Shown: positions 22,904-35,206, counted from the stretch's first letter. The stretch: 64,000 nt of DNA from Diphasiastrum complanatum (GCA_029204225.1 CM055097.1:27329192-27393191), one strand, 5' to 3'. Translations and numbers: made by a program. The notes: generated by a model not told the origin, from the sequence alone.

Positions 22904-25900
22904 ATGATGGCGCAAAGAGGGGGCCAGATTGTGTTCGACCCAAAGATTGTGGAGCGGCTAGACGATAATAACTACTCAGATTGGTCGTGGCGTATGAAGA
23001 TCTTGTTGAAGGAGCAAGGCCTATGGAATATCGTCATGGGAGCAGAGAAGGAGCCAACTGATGAGGCGCCTGGCATAGCTGAAAGAAAGGAGCAGTTTCA
23101 AGAGCGATCAAGGTAGGCATATTCTATGATATGCCTGTCCCTAAATAGTCTGGTTGGATCGCAGGTGCAGGACGAGGATAGTGCACAAAGTGTTTGGGAG
23201 CACCTCAAAAATTTGTACCAAGGCACCGGACTAGGATCGAGAATCGTGCTCCATGGAGAGCTGACCCGCATGCATGCTAGAGAAGGGGAATCGGTGGCCA
23301 CGTACGTGGAGCGTTTTAGGACGACGTCAAGAAGACTGGCTGCCATGGGTCTGTTGATCGAGGATCAACAGCTAGCATGCATGTTTCTGGCAGGGCTACC
23401 ACCTTTTTTTGAGCCGCTCATAACGTCTCTGGAAGGACAGTATGCCGGAGATCGTGAAGGAGAACTGAACCTGTAGGTGGCAATTCAAAGGGTGCTCGAA
23501 GCGGACATGAGGCGGATGAAAGTGAGACCACAACCAGGGCAAGAGCACGCACTTTTTGTAAAAGGAGTGACAGCCAAGCAGAACACTGAAGCGAAATCTT
23601 CAGCCAAGAAGAAGACATTCTTTAAAAGAAAGGAAACAAGATGTTTCTTGTGTGATGGCGTGGACCATCTGTTGAAAGATTGTCCGATAAAAGCACAAGT
23701 AAAGGGCCTGAAGATCAAAGAAGCTGCAAATATGGCTGAGGAGGACAAGGAGGATGAAGGGGAAAGTGCATTAATGATGATCGATGAGTGGTCGCTCATG
23801 GCTAGAATCAAGCATCAGAGAGATTGAGCAAACCACATGCTAATCAACAATCATGACAAGGACGAGGAGAAGGAACACGATGGTCAGTGGTTCCTAGACT
23901 CAGGTGCAACATCCCACATGACTCACGATCCCAGGATCTTCTCCACGATCAGAGAGCTGAATCCTCCCACTCAAATATGCATGGGAAACAATACATACAC
24001 GATAGTAGTTGGCATTGGAGAGGTGGCGATCGACCTATACCCCTCAGGAAGAGGAGTGTTGAAGAACGTTCTATATGCACCAGCTATTGGAAGAAACTTG
24101 ATCTCCGTCAGCAAGATCACCAAGATGGGCATAAAAGTAGCTTTCGAGGATGATGAATGCACCCTGACTGTGAAAAACGTGAGCGTCACAACAGGAAGAC
24201 ATGAAGGAAATCTCTATAAACTCAACTACAATAGTCTGACCCAGAATGACGAGCGGGCGTTCCTTGTAGAAGAGGACAATGATAGAGACAAATGGCACCG
24301 AAGGATGGGGCACATCTCATACCAGACGCACTTCAGGGACTACACAAATCAATGCAAGATTTCAAAGAGTAAAGGACCAAGTATGATACGATCTGACATG
24401 GAGGAGAATACATCAATGGGCAATTCAACGACTTCTGCAGAGAGGAAAATATTAGGCAAGAGTTCACGTGCCCCTACAATCCCCAGCAGAATGGTGTGAG
24501 CGAGAAAATGAATAGGACATTGCTGAACCTGGTCAGATGTATGCTCTATGAAAAACAATTGCCAAAGCACTTTTGGGCAGAGGCTGTCACCTGTGCGCCG
24601 TACCTGCACAATTGAGCTCCTAGTGAGAAGCTGAAATGGAAGACCCCAAGAGAAATGTGGACTGGATCAGAGCCTAACTTGAGCCATCTACAAACATTCG
24701 GATGCCTGTGTTTTGTTTTTGACAATGCACCCGGAAGGAAGAAGCTCGATCCAAGAGCCAAGAAGGGGATTTTTGTTGGGTATCCCTCCAACCAGAAAGG
24801 ATATCGTGTGTACATCCCTGAGAGTAGAAAAGTATTGGTTTCACGAGATGTAGAATTCAGAGAATCCGACAACTACTACAAGGATAACCCCAGTGAAGTT
24901 GACGATCCATCTACAGACCTTGTATTCCTCGAAATCAGGGAGAGGGATGAGCAAGGAATCAGCAGACGAGCAGTAACGAACCTCAACAAATTCATTCACG
25001 TGATTATGAGCCTCAACAGATTCGAAGATCCAGCAGAGTCAAGAAAGTTCCTCAGAGGTTCGATGACATGACGCTCATATGCGTAGAGAAGGACAACATA
25101 GTCCTGGAGCCTCAGAGCTTGCAGCAGGCAAAGGAGTCGAGACATTGGCCTAGCTGGAGGGAGGCAATGGAGAAAGAGATCCAAGCAATGAAAGATAATG
25201 AAGTTTGGAAGTTGGCCTCCTTGCCAAATGGGAGGAAGATCACTGGCTGCAAGTGGGTCTTCAAGCTGAAGGTTAGACTAGACGAAAGCATTAATCGGTT
25301 CAAGGCAAGGCTGGTGGCAAAGGGATACAATCAAGTGGAGGGAATCGACTTTAACGAGACCTATGCACCTGTTGTCCACATCGGAAGCGTGAGAATATTG
25401 CTGGCAATAGCCACCCAATTCAATTGGAAGGTATGGTAATCAGATGTTCAGACTGCATTCCTCAGCGACATACTCAAGGAGACCATCTATATGGCACAAG
25501 CCCCAGAATTTGAAGACGGAAGTAACCTGGTATGTTTGCTGTCCAAGGCGATATATGGTCTCAAGCAGGGATGCAGGGAATGGATCAAAAAATTCAATTC
25601 CACAGCAGAGCGACTCAAGCTTGTCAGATGCCATGTTGACAGTAGCACCTATGTGTACAATAGTGATGGTATTGTTGTTATTCTCGCAATTTATATTGAT
25701 GACATACTAATAATAGGAAATAGTGATGAGAAAATAGGTGAAGTTAAGTCAGCACTAGTTGGAGATTTCAAGATTAGAGACCTTGGAACAGTGTATCATT
25801 GTTTAGGAATGGAGATTGAAAGAGACCTTGACCTCAGTATCACTAGAATCAGCCAGAAGCGATATGTCAGAGAATTAATTGCTAGGTTCAAGATGGAGGA

Positions 25901-26894
25901 TGCAAATCCAGTTGCCAACCCCTCTGAAAAGGGGTTAGTTCTGACAAAAGAAATGTCTCCGGTACCCGAAGACGATAAGAATAAGATGGTTGATGTGCCC
26001 TTTAGAAGTCTAGTAGGGTCGCTCATGTATGCTGCTATGTGTACTCATCCAGACATTGCTTTTAGCATAAATCGAGTCAGTCAATTCAGTAGCAATCTAG
26101 GGTGGCAGCACAGGCTTGCAGCAAAACGGATTCTCCGCTATCTAAAAGGAACCATTGATCTGGAACTAACTTATCTCAGAGATTCAGGTTCATTGCAGGG
26201 CTTTGCTGACGCGGATTGGGGAGGGGATCTGGACACTAGGCAATCTACATCAGGATTTGTTTTCCTTATGAATGGGGGCCTGATCACCTAGGGAAGTTTA
26301 AAGCAAAAAAGTGTGGCACTTTTAACAAGTGAAGCGGAATATATGAGCTTCTGCCAAGCCACAAAGGAAGCAATTTGGATCCGGAATCTCATGAGCGAAT
26401 GGAGCTTTCAGCTCCCAGCTGTGGAGATTTTGAGCGACAACCAGGGTAGTATTTTTATTAGTAAAAATGGAGGTTCATGTCGTCGAGCTAAGCATATTGA
26501 CCTACAGTACTACTTCGTTAAGGAAGCAGTAGACGATGAGAAGGTGAGCATACGATATTGTCAGACGAAAAGAATGACAGCTGATGTAATGACAAAACCT
26601 TTGACAAGGGAGCTGCATGTGATACACACAGAGTCCATGGGCATAAGAATCTTCAGCGAGAGAGAGTGTGTTAAAGTGAACTCAGAAGCGCCGAAGCCCC
26701 CATGCAGACGTGTGAAAAGGATCAGCGGTGGCCAAACTACCTTAGAGCCCAACGGCCTGTCCCGATCAGCTGAAGGGGCTGCTGACGTAGACGATCCGGG
26801 AGACGACTATCTTGGCATCATACGCGTGTCCAAGAACGATCGTATCAAGAACTCCTGCAAGGCAAAGAGAGAGTCAGTGGCACGAACGAAGTGA
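22904..26894 (+). pseudogene. Element E gag-pol (several stops, integrase deletion)
   Basis: ATG at 22904. Gag continues in one frame through in-frame stops near 23114, 23474 and 23825, with a knuckle CFLCDGVDHLLKDC (one His position intact). The protease WFLDSGATSHM is near 23895. The pre-integrase RDKWHRRMGH (about 24285) runs almost directly into the RSD...GGEY part of the integrase core, so roughly 130 residues including the zinc motif and first catalytic Asp are lost. A frameshift near 24390-24490 follows, then NPQQNGVSEKMN, RT with YIDDIL near 25700, and RNase H with an in-frame TAG at 26289-26291. The frame then runs through the PPT into the 3' LTR to a stop at 26894. Non-functional. 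Confidence 0.92.
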
Positions 26895-27160
26895 AGGCTC
26901 AATCATATAAACAAAAATGTTAGACAGTAGAAAAATAGCTTGTAGCTTCTTTTGCTCAGAATTAATAAGAGTAGTCTTCCGTTTTCAGGTTTCTCTTCAG
27001 TTATGCATGTTTTCTCTGTCACCGCTTATGTAGCCGTTCTGGCATTTGCATCAAGATAATATATAGACTATTGTGCAATATATCATCCTTGTGTGCAATT
27101 GATCTGCTGCATGTGATTGAGATTCGTATCTATGATTTTGTTGAGTGTTGCAAGTCTTCA
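26669..27160 (+). repeat. 3' LTR of element E
   Basis: 492 bp partner of 22295-22786. The pol frame reads into it as far as 26894. Confidence 0.92.
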
Positions 27161-27162
27161 AA

Positions 27163-27386
27163 TCTTTTCTTTTTACTTGCCCATGACACTCTAGCATAAA
27201 TGAATCTATAGGGTAGGTGGCAAAAATAAGAGTAACACCCATCAGTATATTATACATCAAATAGTCCATGCTCATCTTTTCTTTTTACTTGCCCATGACA
27301 CTCTAGCATAAATGAATCTATAGGGTAGGTGGCAAAAATAAGAGTAACACCCACCAATATATTATACATCAAATAGTCCATGCTCA
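27163..27386. repeat. 112-bp tandem duplication
   Basis: Units 27163-27274 and 27275-27386, both TCTTTTCTTTTTACTTGCCC...GTCCATGCTCA, nearly identical, starting 2 bp after the 3' LTR of element E. Confidence 0.9.
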
Positions 27387-28491
27387 CACACAATACATCC
27401 AACTAATCCTCAAGGAAAGTAGGGCCCATGCTGCCTTGCACCACACACTTGCTCAAAGTGAGCTAAAGTCCAAAAAAAACGCACAAGCTTTGGGTCTTTG
27501 AGAAAAGCAATGTCAAACCAAATTAGAATGTACGACTCATGAGCATATCTCAAGAGCATCCGACATACTGAGTAAGCCATCCCTTATTTAACCCAACAAC
27601 ATGATCTTCAACGTTGATCACCCATGAAACTAGAGAAAAGCCTGCATTGTAATGGGAATGATATTTCTAGGATGATGTGATTCCCATTCCCACAAGCTTA
27701 TCTTTCACATATTAATCTTGCAAGCCCACAACATAAAACCAGCATTGACTTCTGCCTGCAGTCTGCATTCAGCGTGTCAACATCATTGTGAATACTCAAA
27801 CCTCATCACAATTCTTCAAAAAATAACATAATCGCATACAGATGACAGTTTCAAAATGGATACACTGCATTTATCTTGACTCTGAGAAGCATATCTAATT
27901 CGCATAGGAATGATAATCACGGTGGTACAATGTGTCTATACTGAGCCGGATGTACAGAGAAAATATTGACTACAATTTATGAGCTGCAAGTCTCAAGATA
28001 CTACTCTGTACTCGAATAGCAGCAATTGCAATCGCCAACAAATGTGAGTTTTATGGCTATCTTTCATCCTTATTGGTGTTTGTGGAATTCCAACATTCAA
28101 AAGGTTAATGGCATATGCTAGGACTCAGGAGCTACGGGTGTTTATGATCATTGATGTGAAAGGGCACATCCAAGGAGGCACTCACAGTTCACTCCAAAAA
28201 CCTCGGTTCTTCCAGTAAGCTCGATAAACTTTCATGCACCTGCTGGAATCAATGAATTCAGCTCATTTAACTTGTTTTGCTGTAAAACTCTTAAGCAATC
28301 AATGTATTCAGCTCATTTAACTTATTTTGCAGTAAAACTATTAACTTATAGCAGACTATCATAATCTGGCCTAAAAAATGAGCTCTAGCGTCTCATAGTA
28401 GAGGATAAAAAGAAACTCCAAATACATGCTTTGCTTGCACATATATGCTTGCAGGTTGCAGCAATATCAACTTTCTCTTCGGCTTGCTGAT
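27387..28491. other. Downstream region of the transporter gene, no gene seen
   Basis: Non-coding by inspection. Contains an imperfect 50-bp-period repeat (28249-28295 and 28299-28345, ATCAATGAATTCAGCTCATT type). Part is probably the 3' UTR of the minus-strand gene. Confidence 0.5.
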
Positions 28492-30256
28492 TCACTTGTT
28501 ATGATTTAATATCTGATGTTTGTAGAATCCACGTGTTCTCGCAGTTAAAATCAAACTGAGTAAACAAGCAAACATGCTGAAAGTCGCCATGATGAAAAAG
28601 GAAAGTCGGTAGCATTGAACTCCATAGCAAAGACGGGCTCGTTTTTGTGTAAATTGTACAAGAATTGATGAACCTCTTTTGTGGAATATGGCATGCACGG
28701 CATGCTGCTTATTAGCTTCACGGTCATATAGATAACCAGCCACACGCACTGATAGAATATAAGATCCAAGAGGACTTGCCAGAGTTGCGAAACTGTAAAA
28801 GGTTCCAAAGAACTTCAAACCAAAGATCTCAGATACCATAGCTGTCATAACCGGCCACTGAGCTCCGTAGCACATTCCCACCAACATAGATCCCACATAA
28901 AATGAGCCAGGAAGATTGAAAGCAAAGACTAGTTGGCTTGCGCATAAGATAGCTAGTATCACTGCGAAGGACAGTGGCCTGGGGGCACCTTTCCTCTGAA
29001 AAAAGAGCTCTGAAGCAAAGCCGAATCCAACTCTACCGATGAAACCCCAAATATTAAGTAGGGATACTGCTGTGGTCACATGAACTTGCGAGTAACCCAG
29101 AGAGGAGCCAATTTGCCCCATATTTTGAATCACCATCACTCCAGCGCCGAAACCACAGGTTAAAGCTGCGAAAATGATCCATAAATCTAGACCCATCAGA
29201 GCTTGTAAAATCGTGTAATTATCGCCTCTGCTCGGCTGATTCCTCACTCCTGTCAGAAAGTCGTATAACTTGAAATGCCTCCGGATCGGACTACACGACA
29301 CTTCTTCACGTGGATTGCTGGAATTTTGGTCTTTTGAACAGATCTCAGACAGTAAAGGGGTGTGGGAACTAACTGAATGGCTGGCGTTCTGGTAGGAGGG
29401 TTCTGAATTTTCCACCACAGGGTCTTCTACAATCTGCTCATCTTCATTTTGCTCTCTCTCAGAGCTTTGGGGTGAGAAATCGGATCGGAAGACCACAATT
29501 AATGGTAGAAAAAGTATGACAATCATGAAAGCAGCAATAATTTCGTTAGCTATATGACTCACTTTGTCAAAATTTTGCACAAAATTTACCACCCAGAAGA
29601 ACAGCCGCACTCAAAAACAAATAAAGTCTTTGCGTCTCATTCTCCCCCCTATGTCGAGGCAAGGGGCGGATGAAAACCATGAGTAGTAGATACACGGTGG
29701 CTGGAAGCCAAGCAGCTAGAAGGACATAGGAGCTTGGGTTATTTCCATAAATTGCCAGGTAGATTTGCGTACGCAGAGCCCCACTCAACCCAATAAAGCC
29801 CTTCAGTAATCCGATTACCATCCCTCTGCTGCCCGAGAAGTTCTGTACAGATGTTACAAGAACAGCAGTGCTGACAAATGCCCCAGAATTACCTGCTACA
29901 AAATGGTAGAAACACATCTGCCAGATCTGAGGGCGAGGAATTTTTTTTGTGATAGCAAGCCAAATCATGAGAAACCCAAAAATGTTCAACCCTGAGCCAG
30001 CTAAGATGGCCGACCATTCCCCTAAGTAGTCATTGATCAGCCCAGGAACAATTCCCAGATATAAGGATGAAAAAAATGCGATTGTATCCAGAGTCTGCTG
30101 ATTGTAATTCAGAGATGTTTTCATGAACTGAGAGTAGACACCGAAGGAATAGAATGCACCAACACTAGACATGAAAAGGAAAGCTGCTACAAGCATCATC
30201 CATCTGCTTTTGCCAATCCTGTTCGCAGCAGTTCGAAGAGCTGCCATGAAACCCAT
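28492..30256 (-). CDS. NFD4/nodulin-like MFS transporter (1-bp frameshift)
   Basis: Multi-pass membrane protein of the plant nodulin-like/NFD4 major facilitator family. Substrate cannot be told. First ATG in frame at 30256 (or 30247, giving MAALRTA). N-terminal half: SRWMMLVAAFLFMSSVGAFY (helix 1), a NYNQQTLDTIAFF loop typical of the family, then helices to about residue 190. A hydrophilic acidic central loop is followed by a C-terminal half with GLDLWIIFAALTCGFGAG, NMGQIGSSLGY and WGFIGRVGFGFASE, all family hallmarks. The halves lie in different frames: near 29580-29600 one extra G in CTGGGTGGTAAAT breaks the frame in the helix after LYLFL. No plausible intron explains it, so either an indel error or a recent null allele. 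The likely stop is at 28492. This is the only ordinary host gene in the window. Confidence 0.85.
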
Positions 30257-30307
30257 TTGCTTGCTATTTATCACTCCTCCAACGCTTATTATATGCCATC
30301 TCCTCTT

Positions 30308-30343
30308 TCCATTTCATGGCAATTGTCCATTTCATGGCAATTG
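30308..30343. repeat. 18-bp tandem repeat in 5' flank of the transporter gene
   Basis: TCCATTTCATGGCAATTG twice (30308-30325, 30326-30343), about 50 bp upstream of the ATG on the minus strand, probably in the 5' UTR. Confidence 0.85.
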
Positions 30344-31649
30344 TGAGGAGTGATATCTGACACATGACATCATCCGATTGGCTATGCAAAGGCAGATTTT
30401 GAGACATAGCAAAGGTTTTAAATCGTTTTTAATCTCCACCGTAGATCTACAACTGGTATGTGTGGTATTCGTCATCCGGCGGTGGGCTACGTGGTGTAGC
30501 CACACCCTCACTGCATTTTTTATTTGTATTTTCGATTTTTGTGAGTTAAACATGTGGCAATTTTAAATAAATTGGCTATTTCTATGAATTTTTCATAGCT
30601 ACTGCTTTTTTGTTTTTTTTGTTACTTTTCAAATACTTATAGTTATTTTGATTAAGGAATTTCGGATTATCAAGAGATTGACAAGTGGTTTTCCAATTGT
30701 TGTGGTCTTTGATTTTGGGTTTTGGGTTTTTGAACTACGTGCTTCCTGAAGTTTCGTTCATCACGTTTCTTGCCTTTTTCTAACCTGCTCGTTGTACCTG
30801 CATGCTGCATGCATGGTGATGAGTAAGGCCAATATCACAGTCACTAAATCCACGTTCACAGAGGACATAGCTTCTGCTCTGGCAAGAAGAAGATGAACTA
30901 CACAAATTCATGCTGCAGGGATCTTCCACAAAGTGAGTTAGAATCTAGATCCAAGAACACATGGAGGCTTGAAATGCAATTGACCTTGAAGGATATGACT
31001 GTATAATGTCGTGCAGCTTCGATGGAATTTCAGATCAGAGGTTACCTCTCATCTGCGAAATGTCTTATCTGAAAAGTCTCATCTCGATGAATTTGTGTAG
31101 TAAAACGTCAAATAAATCTAGAGATGTCGGCTTTGGAGGTTGATGGAACTTGCGCTTGTACCGATCCATAGATCCAAAGCGACATATGTCTTTAGTTACT
31201 CTATGAACGGGAACAGTTGCTGAGGGGCAGCGGCCGTTTGGTGGCACGGTTGCCACATGTTGTTTGATCTTCCCATCTGTTGTCCCGTTATATGAGGGCT
31301 GTGTCTGTGGTTGCGGATGTGATTTGGCATCTTTGGGTGCGTCTATGATTTGGCAAGCACAAATGGCAGAACATAATTTGGTCATTTCAATTAGCGGAGG
31401 TGATTGTTAAACAAAGCTTGAAAATATCATGTCTGCAACAACGCCATATTTCCATTTTTAGTATCAGACAATATATCGATACAAGCATAGGCAGGCATTG
31501 TTGCCCATTCGGAATTGCTTGTTAATCTTATTATTATAATTATGGTTGGCAATTGCTTCATCCTACAATTTTCATCAGGTTTTGATATTCCAAAACAGAG
31601 AGTTTCAGATGGTTTCTCAGGCTTGATCCGACGGCAAGACAATTGTGGC
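30344..31649. other. Intergenic, no gene recognised
   Basis: About 1.3 kb. A 106-codon minus-strand open frame at 31065-31385 has no recognised domain. I see no RNA gene or repeat partner. Confidence 0.4.
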
Positions 31650-32460
31650 TTCTAGATGTCTATCCGTCTCCTCAAGTCTCCACTTCCGTCGTAGAGACTT
31701 ACAATAGTGTTCTTTCAACTTGTTCATGTCATTAGACATAGAGTGTCGCACTAACACCAACCTCAACTGACCAGTCTCGCAAGTTATATCATCTTTGACA
31801 GCGATTTAATAGAGCTCTCATAGACATAACCGTTAATTCAAACCAACTTGGTTCTTTATTTTCTCAATCCATTTCATGCTTTTGTTGTATGCTCCTGTGA
31901 TATCAGCTGAGAAAGCTTATCATGAGCCACTCTCAGTTGCAAAGATCATAGGCAGTGCCTTTGAACCTTTCTCCCATGATGGCAAAGTGTGATGATGTGT
32001 TCCTTGCCATGACAAATTATGCATGGCTTGTTGTCTGATGTATCGTAGAGATGTGGTTCCAAAATATTTGAACACTGCAGTGGGAACGATCAAGACCAAG
32101 AGGACTACCCAATTCAAAGATTGGTGTCATACATGATTCAAATGTAGAATCAACTACCAGCCTCTTGCAGTAGTTCTAGGTTGTCATCTAGCAAAGGTGC
32201 AAAGAGCAATCTACATGATATCCAACTCCACTAGTGACGCTGAAGTATTTTTGAGAATTAATCACAAGTTTGATCTAATGTACGCAAAGCATGCTTTGTG
32301 CGTTAGTACATTAGCGAGGGAATGGAGTAGGGTGAATTCTCTGAGGCCAGAGAAGGATCTAGCAGCACTTGAAAAGGACTATGAAGAGATGGGTGCTGAG
32401 TCTGCTGAGGGTGAGGGTGAGGGTGAAGCTGAAGGAAAGGAGTACTGGATTTACTCCTAA
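31650..32460 (+). pseudogene. Alpha-tubulin processed pseudogene (3' part)
   Basis: Continuous similarity in several frames to the C-terminal two thirds of alpha-tubulin: YPSPQVSTSVVE (near 31660), SLDIE before a TNTNLN stretch, SQVISSLTA (31775), [18 protein letters not shown] (31892), MACCLMYR (32025), [11 protein letters not shown] (about 32085), VQRAIYMISNSTSDAEVF (32194), HKFDLMYAK, and DLAALEKDYEEMGAESAEGE up to a glutamate-rich tail and TAA at 32458-32460. No introns, several stops and frameshifts, and about 25 residues missing after the 'NSVLST' part. A retrocopy, 5' truncated. The last 87 codons from 32197 look open, but the middle of them is frame-shifted tubulin. Confidence 0.93.
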
Positions 32461-34249
32461 ATTGCATGACTATTAATCCGTTTTCAACAAGTCTAAGATC
32501 AACAAGCAATTCAATAGTTTTGATGATCATTAGCGTTCAAAAGAATATGTATATGCTTGCACCTCAACATGAGTTTCACAATTAAACATATGACTTCAAT
32601 GTTCAGCTATTCTATGTCATTTTTTTCCTATCACATTATAGTTTCATACTCTAGACTTTGCTTTAATTTCCTAGTTTGGGATAGGAGATATGATGAGGAT
32701 TGCCAAAAGAGCTTCTAACTATAGCTATAACTAGTCTAAGTAGGGGGTTGTGTCTAGTAGCTTGGTACTCAAATCATGCAAATGTTTAAAATAAACAGCA
32801 CTTGATGGTTACAAATTTCCAAGATTGATCTTATGTACTAAAAATACTAAAGGTGTGTGTGTCATTTGTGGTAAATGAATGGGAATTACTATGAAATCAT
32901 TTGGACTTCTAAAAAGTTAGAAATAGGAAATAGAAATCAAATTTTTAGTACTCATCAATATAAGACATACAACAAGGAAATATATAAAGATCTAGGAGCT
33001 CAAGACCTTTCCTAAAATAGAAGCTTGAAACACGTTAGATAACACATAGATGCTCGATCATGGTGTGGGTGTCAAGAGTGAAGCAACTTATATGTCTACT
33101 CAATTCACCTTATATGTAGATTTGATGCTACATGAGACGTCTAGCTAGTTATTGATCAAGACACCATGTCAATACAAATACATCTCATATCTACATTGTC
33201 TTTTACAATTATGCCATATATGGCACACAATTAGATCATGTTTGGACAAACATACAAAATTCAATAAATTTATTTGGAACTACATACACTCATTGGTCAG
33301 ATCATTCACCAATATATTATATGTGTGAATGATAAACACCTTATAAAAAAACTTTACCAGCGTGCAGTTTATTGCATGTTGCAAAGGTAGGGCCATGTGG
33401 CTTGCCACAATGCACTTGTTTTTCAGTAGTCATCCATAATTATTTTATGGGAATTGTAAGGTAGTGAGTTACCGTCCAACCACTTGTCCAACTTTTTATA
33501 TACAAAAACTTTAAAGAAAAACAAGGACTATGTGGTACTTTACCACAAAGGTCTTGCCATGTCATATTGTCGTACTTTTATTTTATGTGAATCCTACAAT
33601 TTTAGCATTATGGGAAGGCATTTGTGACATAATATGAATATAATAAGTTAAAAATTAGATTTAAAAGTGTGTGAAAAATTGCTGTGCGCAATGGATTTAT
33701 ATTTTGATTCTAAAATATGTGCCTGATATTCATAAGTTTGTATTGTATAATTAAAAATTTGATATTAGTTTGTTGTAAGTTTTGAATAGAGATTTAAAAG
33801 TCACAACAAATTGATAAGATTAGTTGATGATTATAACTTCATTGTATTAGACAACATAATCCATGATTGATTATGATAGTATATTATTTTTTCAATATGA
33901 TTGTAGTTGATTTTGTTTGAAAAGATGTAAAATAATGGAAAATTACATCATGATTTTGTCCATCACTAATGGTTTGATTATTACTTGAAGGTGATTGTTG
34001 AAATATGATATCATTGAGCAATGACTTTGTGAACGTCTTTGTAATGCGAGAAGCTTAATATGATGTGGATTTGATAGAAATAGAAGTTACTACATGAGGT
34101 AGTGAAATGCAACACGTTAGTTGCTCAAAGCAACACGTTAGTTACTCAAAGCAACAAGTTGCCTAAAAATTAGATGCAAGGATTTAATGTAAATAAAAAA
34201 ATTGGAGAGGGATGTAAGGAAACTTTAAAGACACTTGGAAACATATACT
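32461..34249. other. AT-rich intergenic, no gene seen
   Basis: About 1.8 kb, strongly AT-rich, stops in all frames. Contains a 21-bp tandem repeat GCAACACGTTAGTTGCTCAA at 34109-34129 and 34130-34150 with a partial third unit. Confidence 0.5.
34109..34160. repeat. 21-bp tandem repeat
   Basis: 2.4 copies of GCAACACGTTAGTTRCTCAA, one substitution between the full units. Confidence 0.8.
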
Positions 34250-34600
34250 TCAAATATACTCTTCGAATGTATATGTGCAAATAGATCTAAAGGGATATGC
34301 ATAAGTTGAACCAAATTGGCATTCATGTTTGTTGCAAATTGTCCATATGTGGTAAAGTTGGGAATTGTATAGAGTTGTTACCTCTTTGAAAAGTATTTGT
34401 AGTCCATGGTAGGCCATGAAATTTAGTAGTAATTGTGTAAATAAACTGGACTTTAGAATATCAATATTTACGTCACCTATTACACTCAATGTAGGAACAT
34501 TTGAGGGTATTGTTTGGAGAACGTTGTTGAGAATTTGCGGTAGCGATTTGATATTTGCTTTTGGATGCTTTGTACGTAGCTATTATGTGCATGTGGAATT
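34250..34600 (-). pseudogene. Endonuclease/exonuclease/phosphatase (EEP) fragment of a transposon
   Basis: The minus-strand frame shows the EEP signature: LQTIPSNVP, then VIGDVNIDIL (normally GDFN-D, the catalytic Asp-x-Asn motif), LLNFMAYHGLQ, a TT...SQLYHIWT block (normally DHIW; the Asp is a Tyr here) and HECQFGSTYAY. The pattern fits the endonuclease carried by LINE or Helentron-type elements. Only about 100 residues remain, with no RT or helicase nearby. Confidence 0.6.
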
Positions 34601-35206
34601 ATGTGCCTTCATTGAATGTTGCATGTGTTATTTCAATGTCGTTGTGTGTTGAATCTTGTGGCTTTACGGAGTATTTTGTGTTGGCTTGTTAAAAATTACA
34701 TTTCCAGTAGACGAAAAGTTATCGATATGTGTGGAAAGTAGACCATGCTTGTGTGTTTTTTATGCGTTTCTTGTAAACAATGTATATTGGAATTCATTAA
34801 GAAGTTAGTAGATTTTAGGTCAATGTAGAAACAGTTCAAAAACCAAAATTGCCCTTATTTTCGCCTTCTTTAGCCTATTTTGGCCAAACAAAAGGCTATA
34901 GCCTCCAAACGAAGGGCGTCTTGACTGTAATTGCAAGTACGGTACACCAAAATAGAGTGATTGCCACAGAGAAAGTGTTCGGAGCACGTCAGAAGTGATT
35001 TCACCATTCCACTGGGCAGGTAGTTGGTAGTTGGTGACGAGAAGCATTTTGGAAAGCGACGCCAGTTTGGCTTTCAATTTGGCGAGTGAGCGGTGGGTGG
35101 CCTGGTAAGCCAAAAATTGCAGGTCATTATTTGTGAATTTCTGACATCACAATTGGCTTCGGCATACACTTTATAGCCTACAGGTGGAGTTTCAAGCAGT
35201 TTGGAG
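34601..35206. other. Upstream flank of element D, no gene seen
   Basis: About 600 bp. It should contain the D leader and perhaps its 5' LTR, but I find no PBS and no repeat of this sequence downstream of D. Confidence 0.4.

Larger units (their letters stand above)
22295..27160 (+). mobile_element. Ty1/copia element E (decayed)
   Basis: 4866 bp with LTRs of equal length (492 bp) that are similar but not identical. Flanks gatct and aatct form an imperfect 5-bp TSD. A purine tract GCGAGAGAGAGTG precedes the 3' LTR. The base run after the 5' LTR (aaggttatgggccc) does not match the usual TGGTATCAGAGC PBS. Gag, protease, RT and RNase H are recognisable, and part of the integrase is deleted. Confidence 0.92.

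Noticed and set aside
31065-31385. 106-codon minus-strand open frame as a gene
   Set aside because: No recognised domain, no neighbouring exons, and no support beyond length.
32197-32460. Small acidic protein gene
   Set aside because: It is frameshifted alpha-tubulin C-terminus within a longer retropseudogene.
34820-35113. 97-codon minus-strand open frame upstream of element D
   Set aside because: No domain, and it lies where the D leader or LTR is expected. Probably chance.
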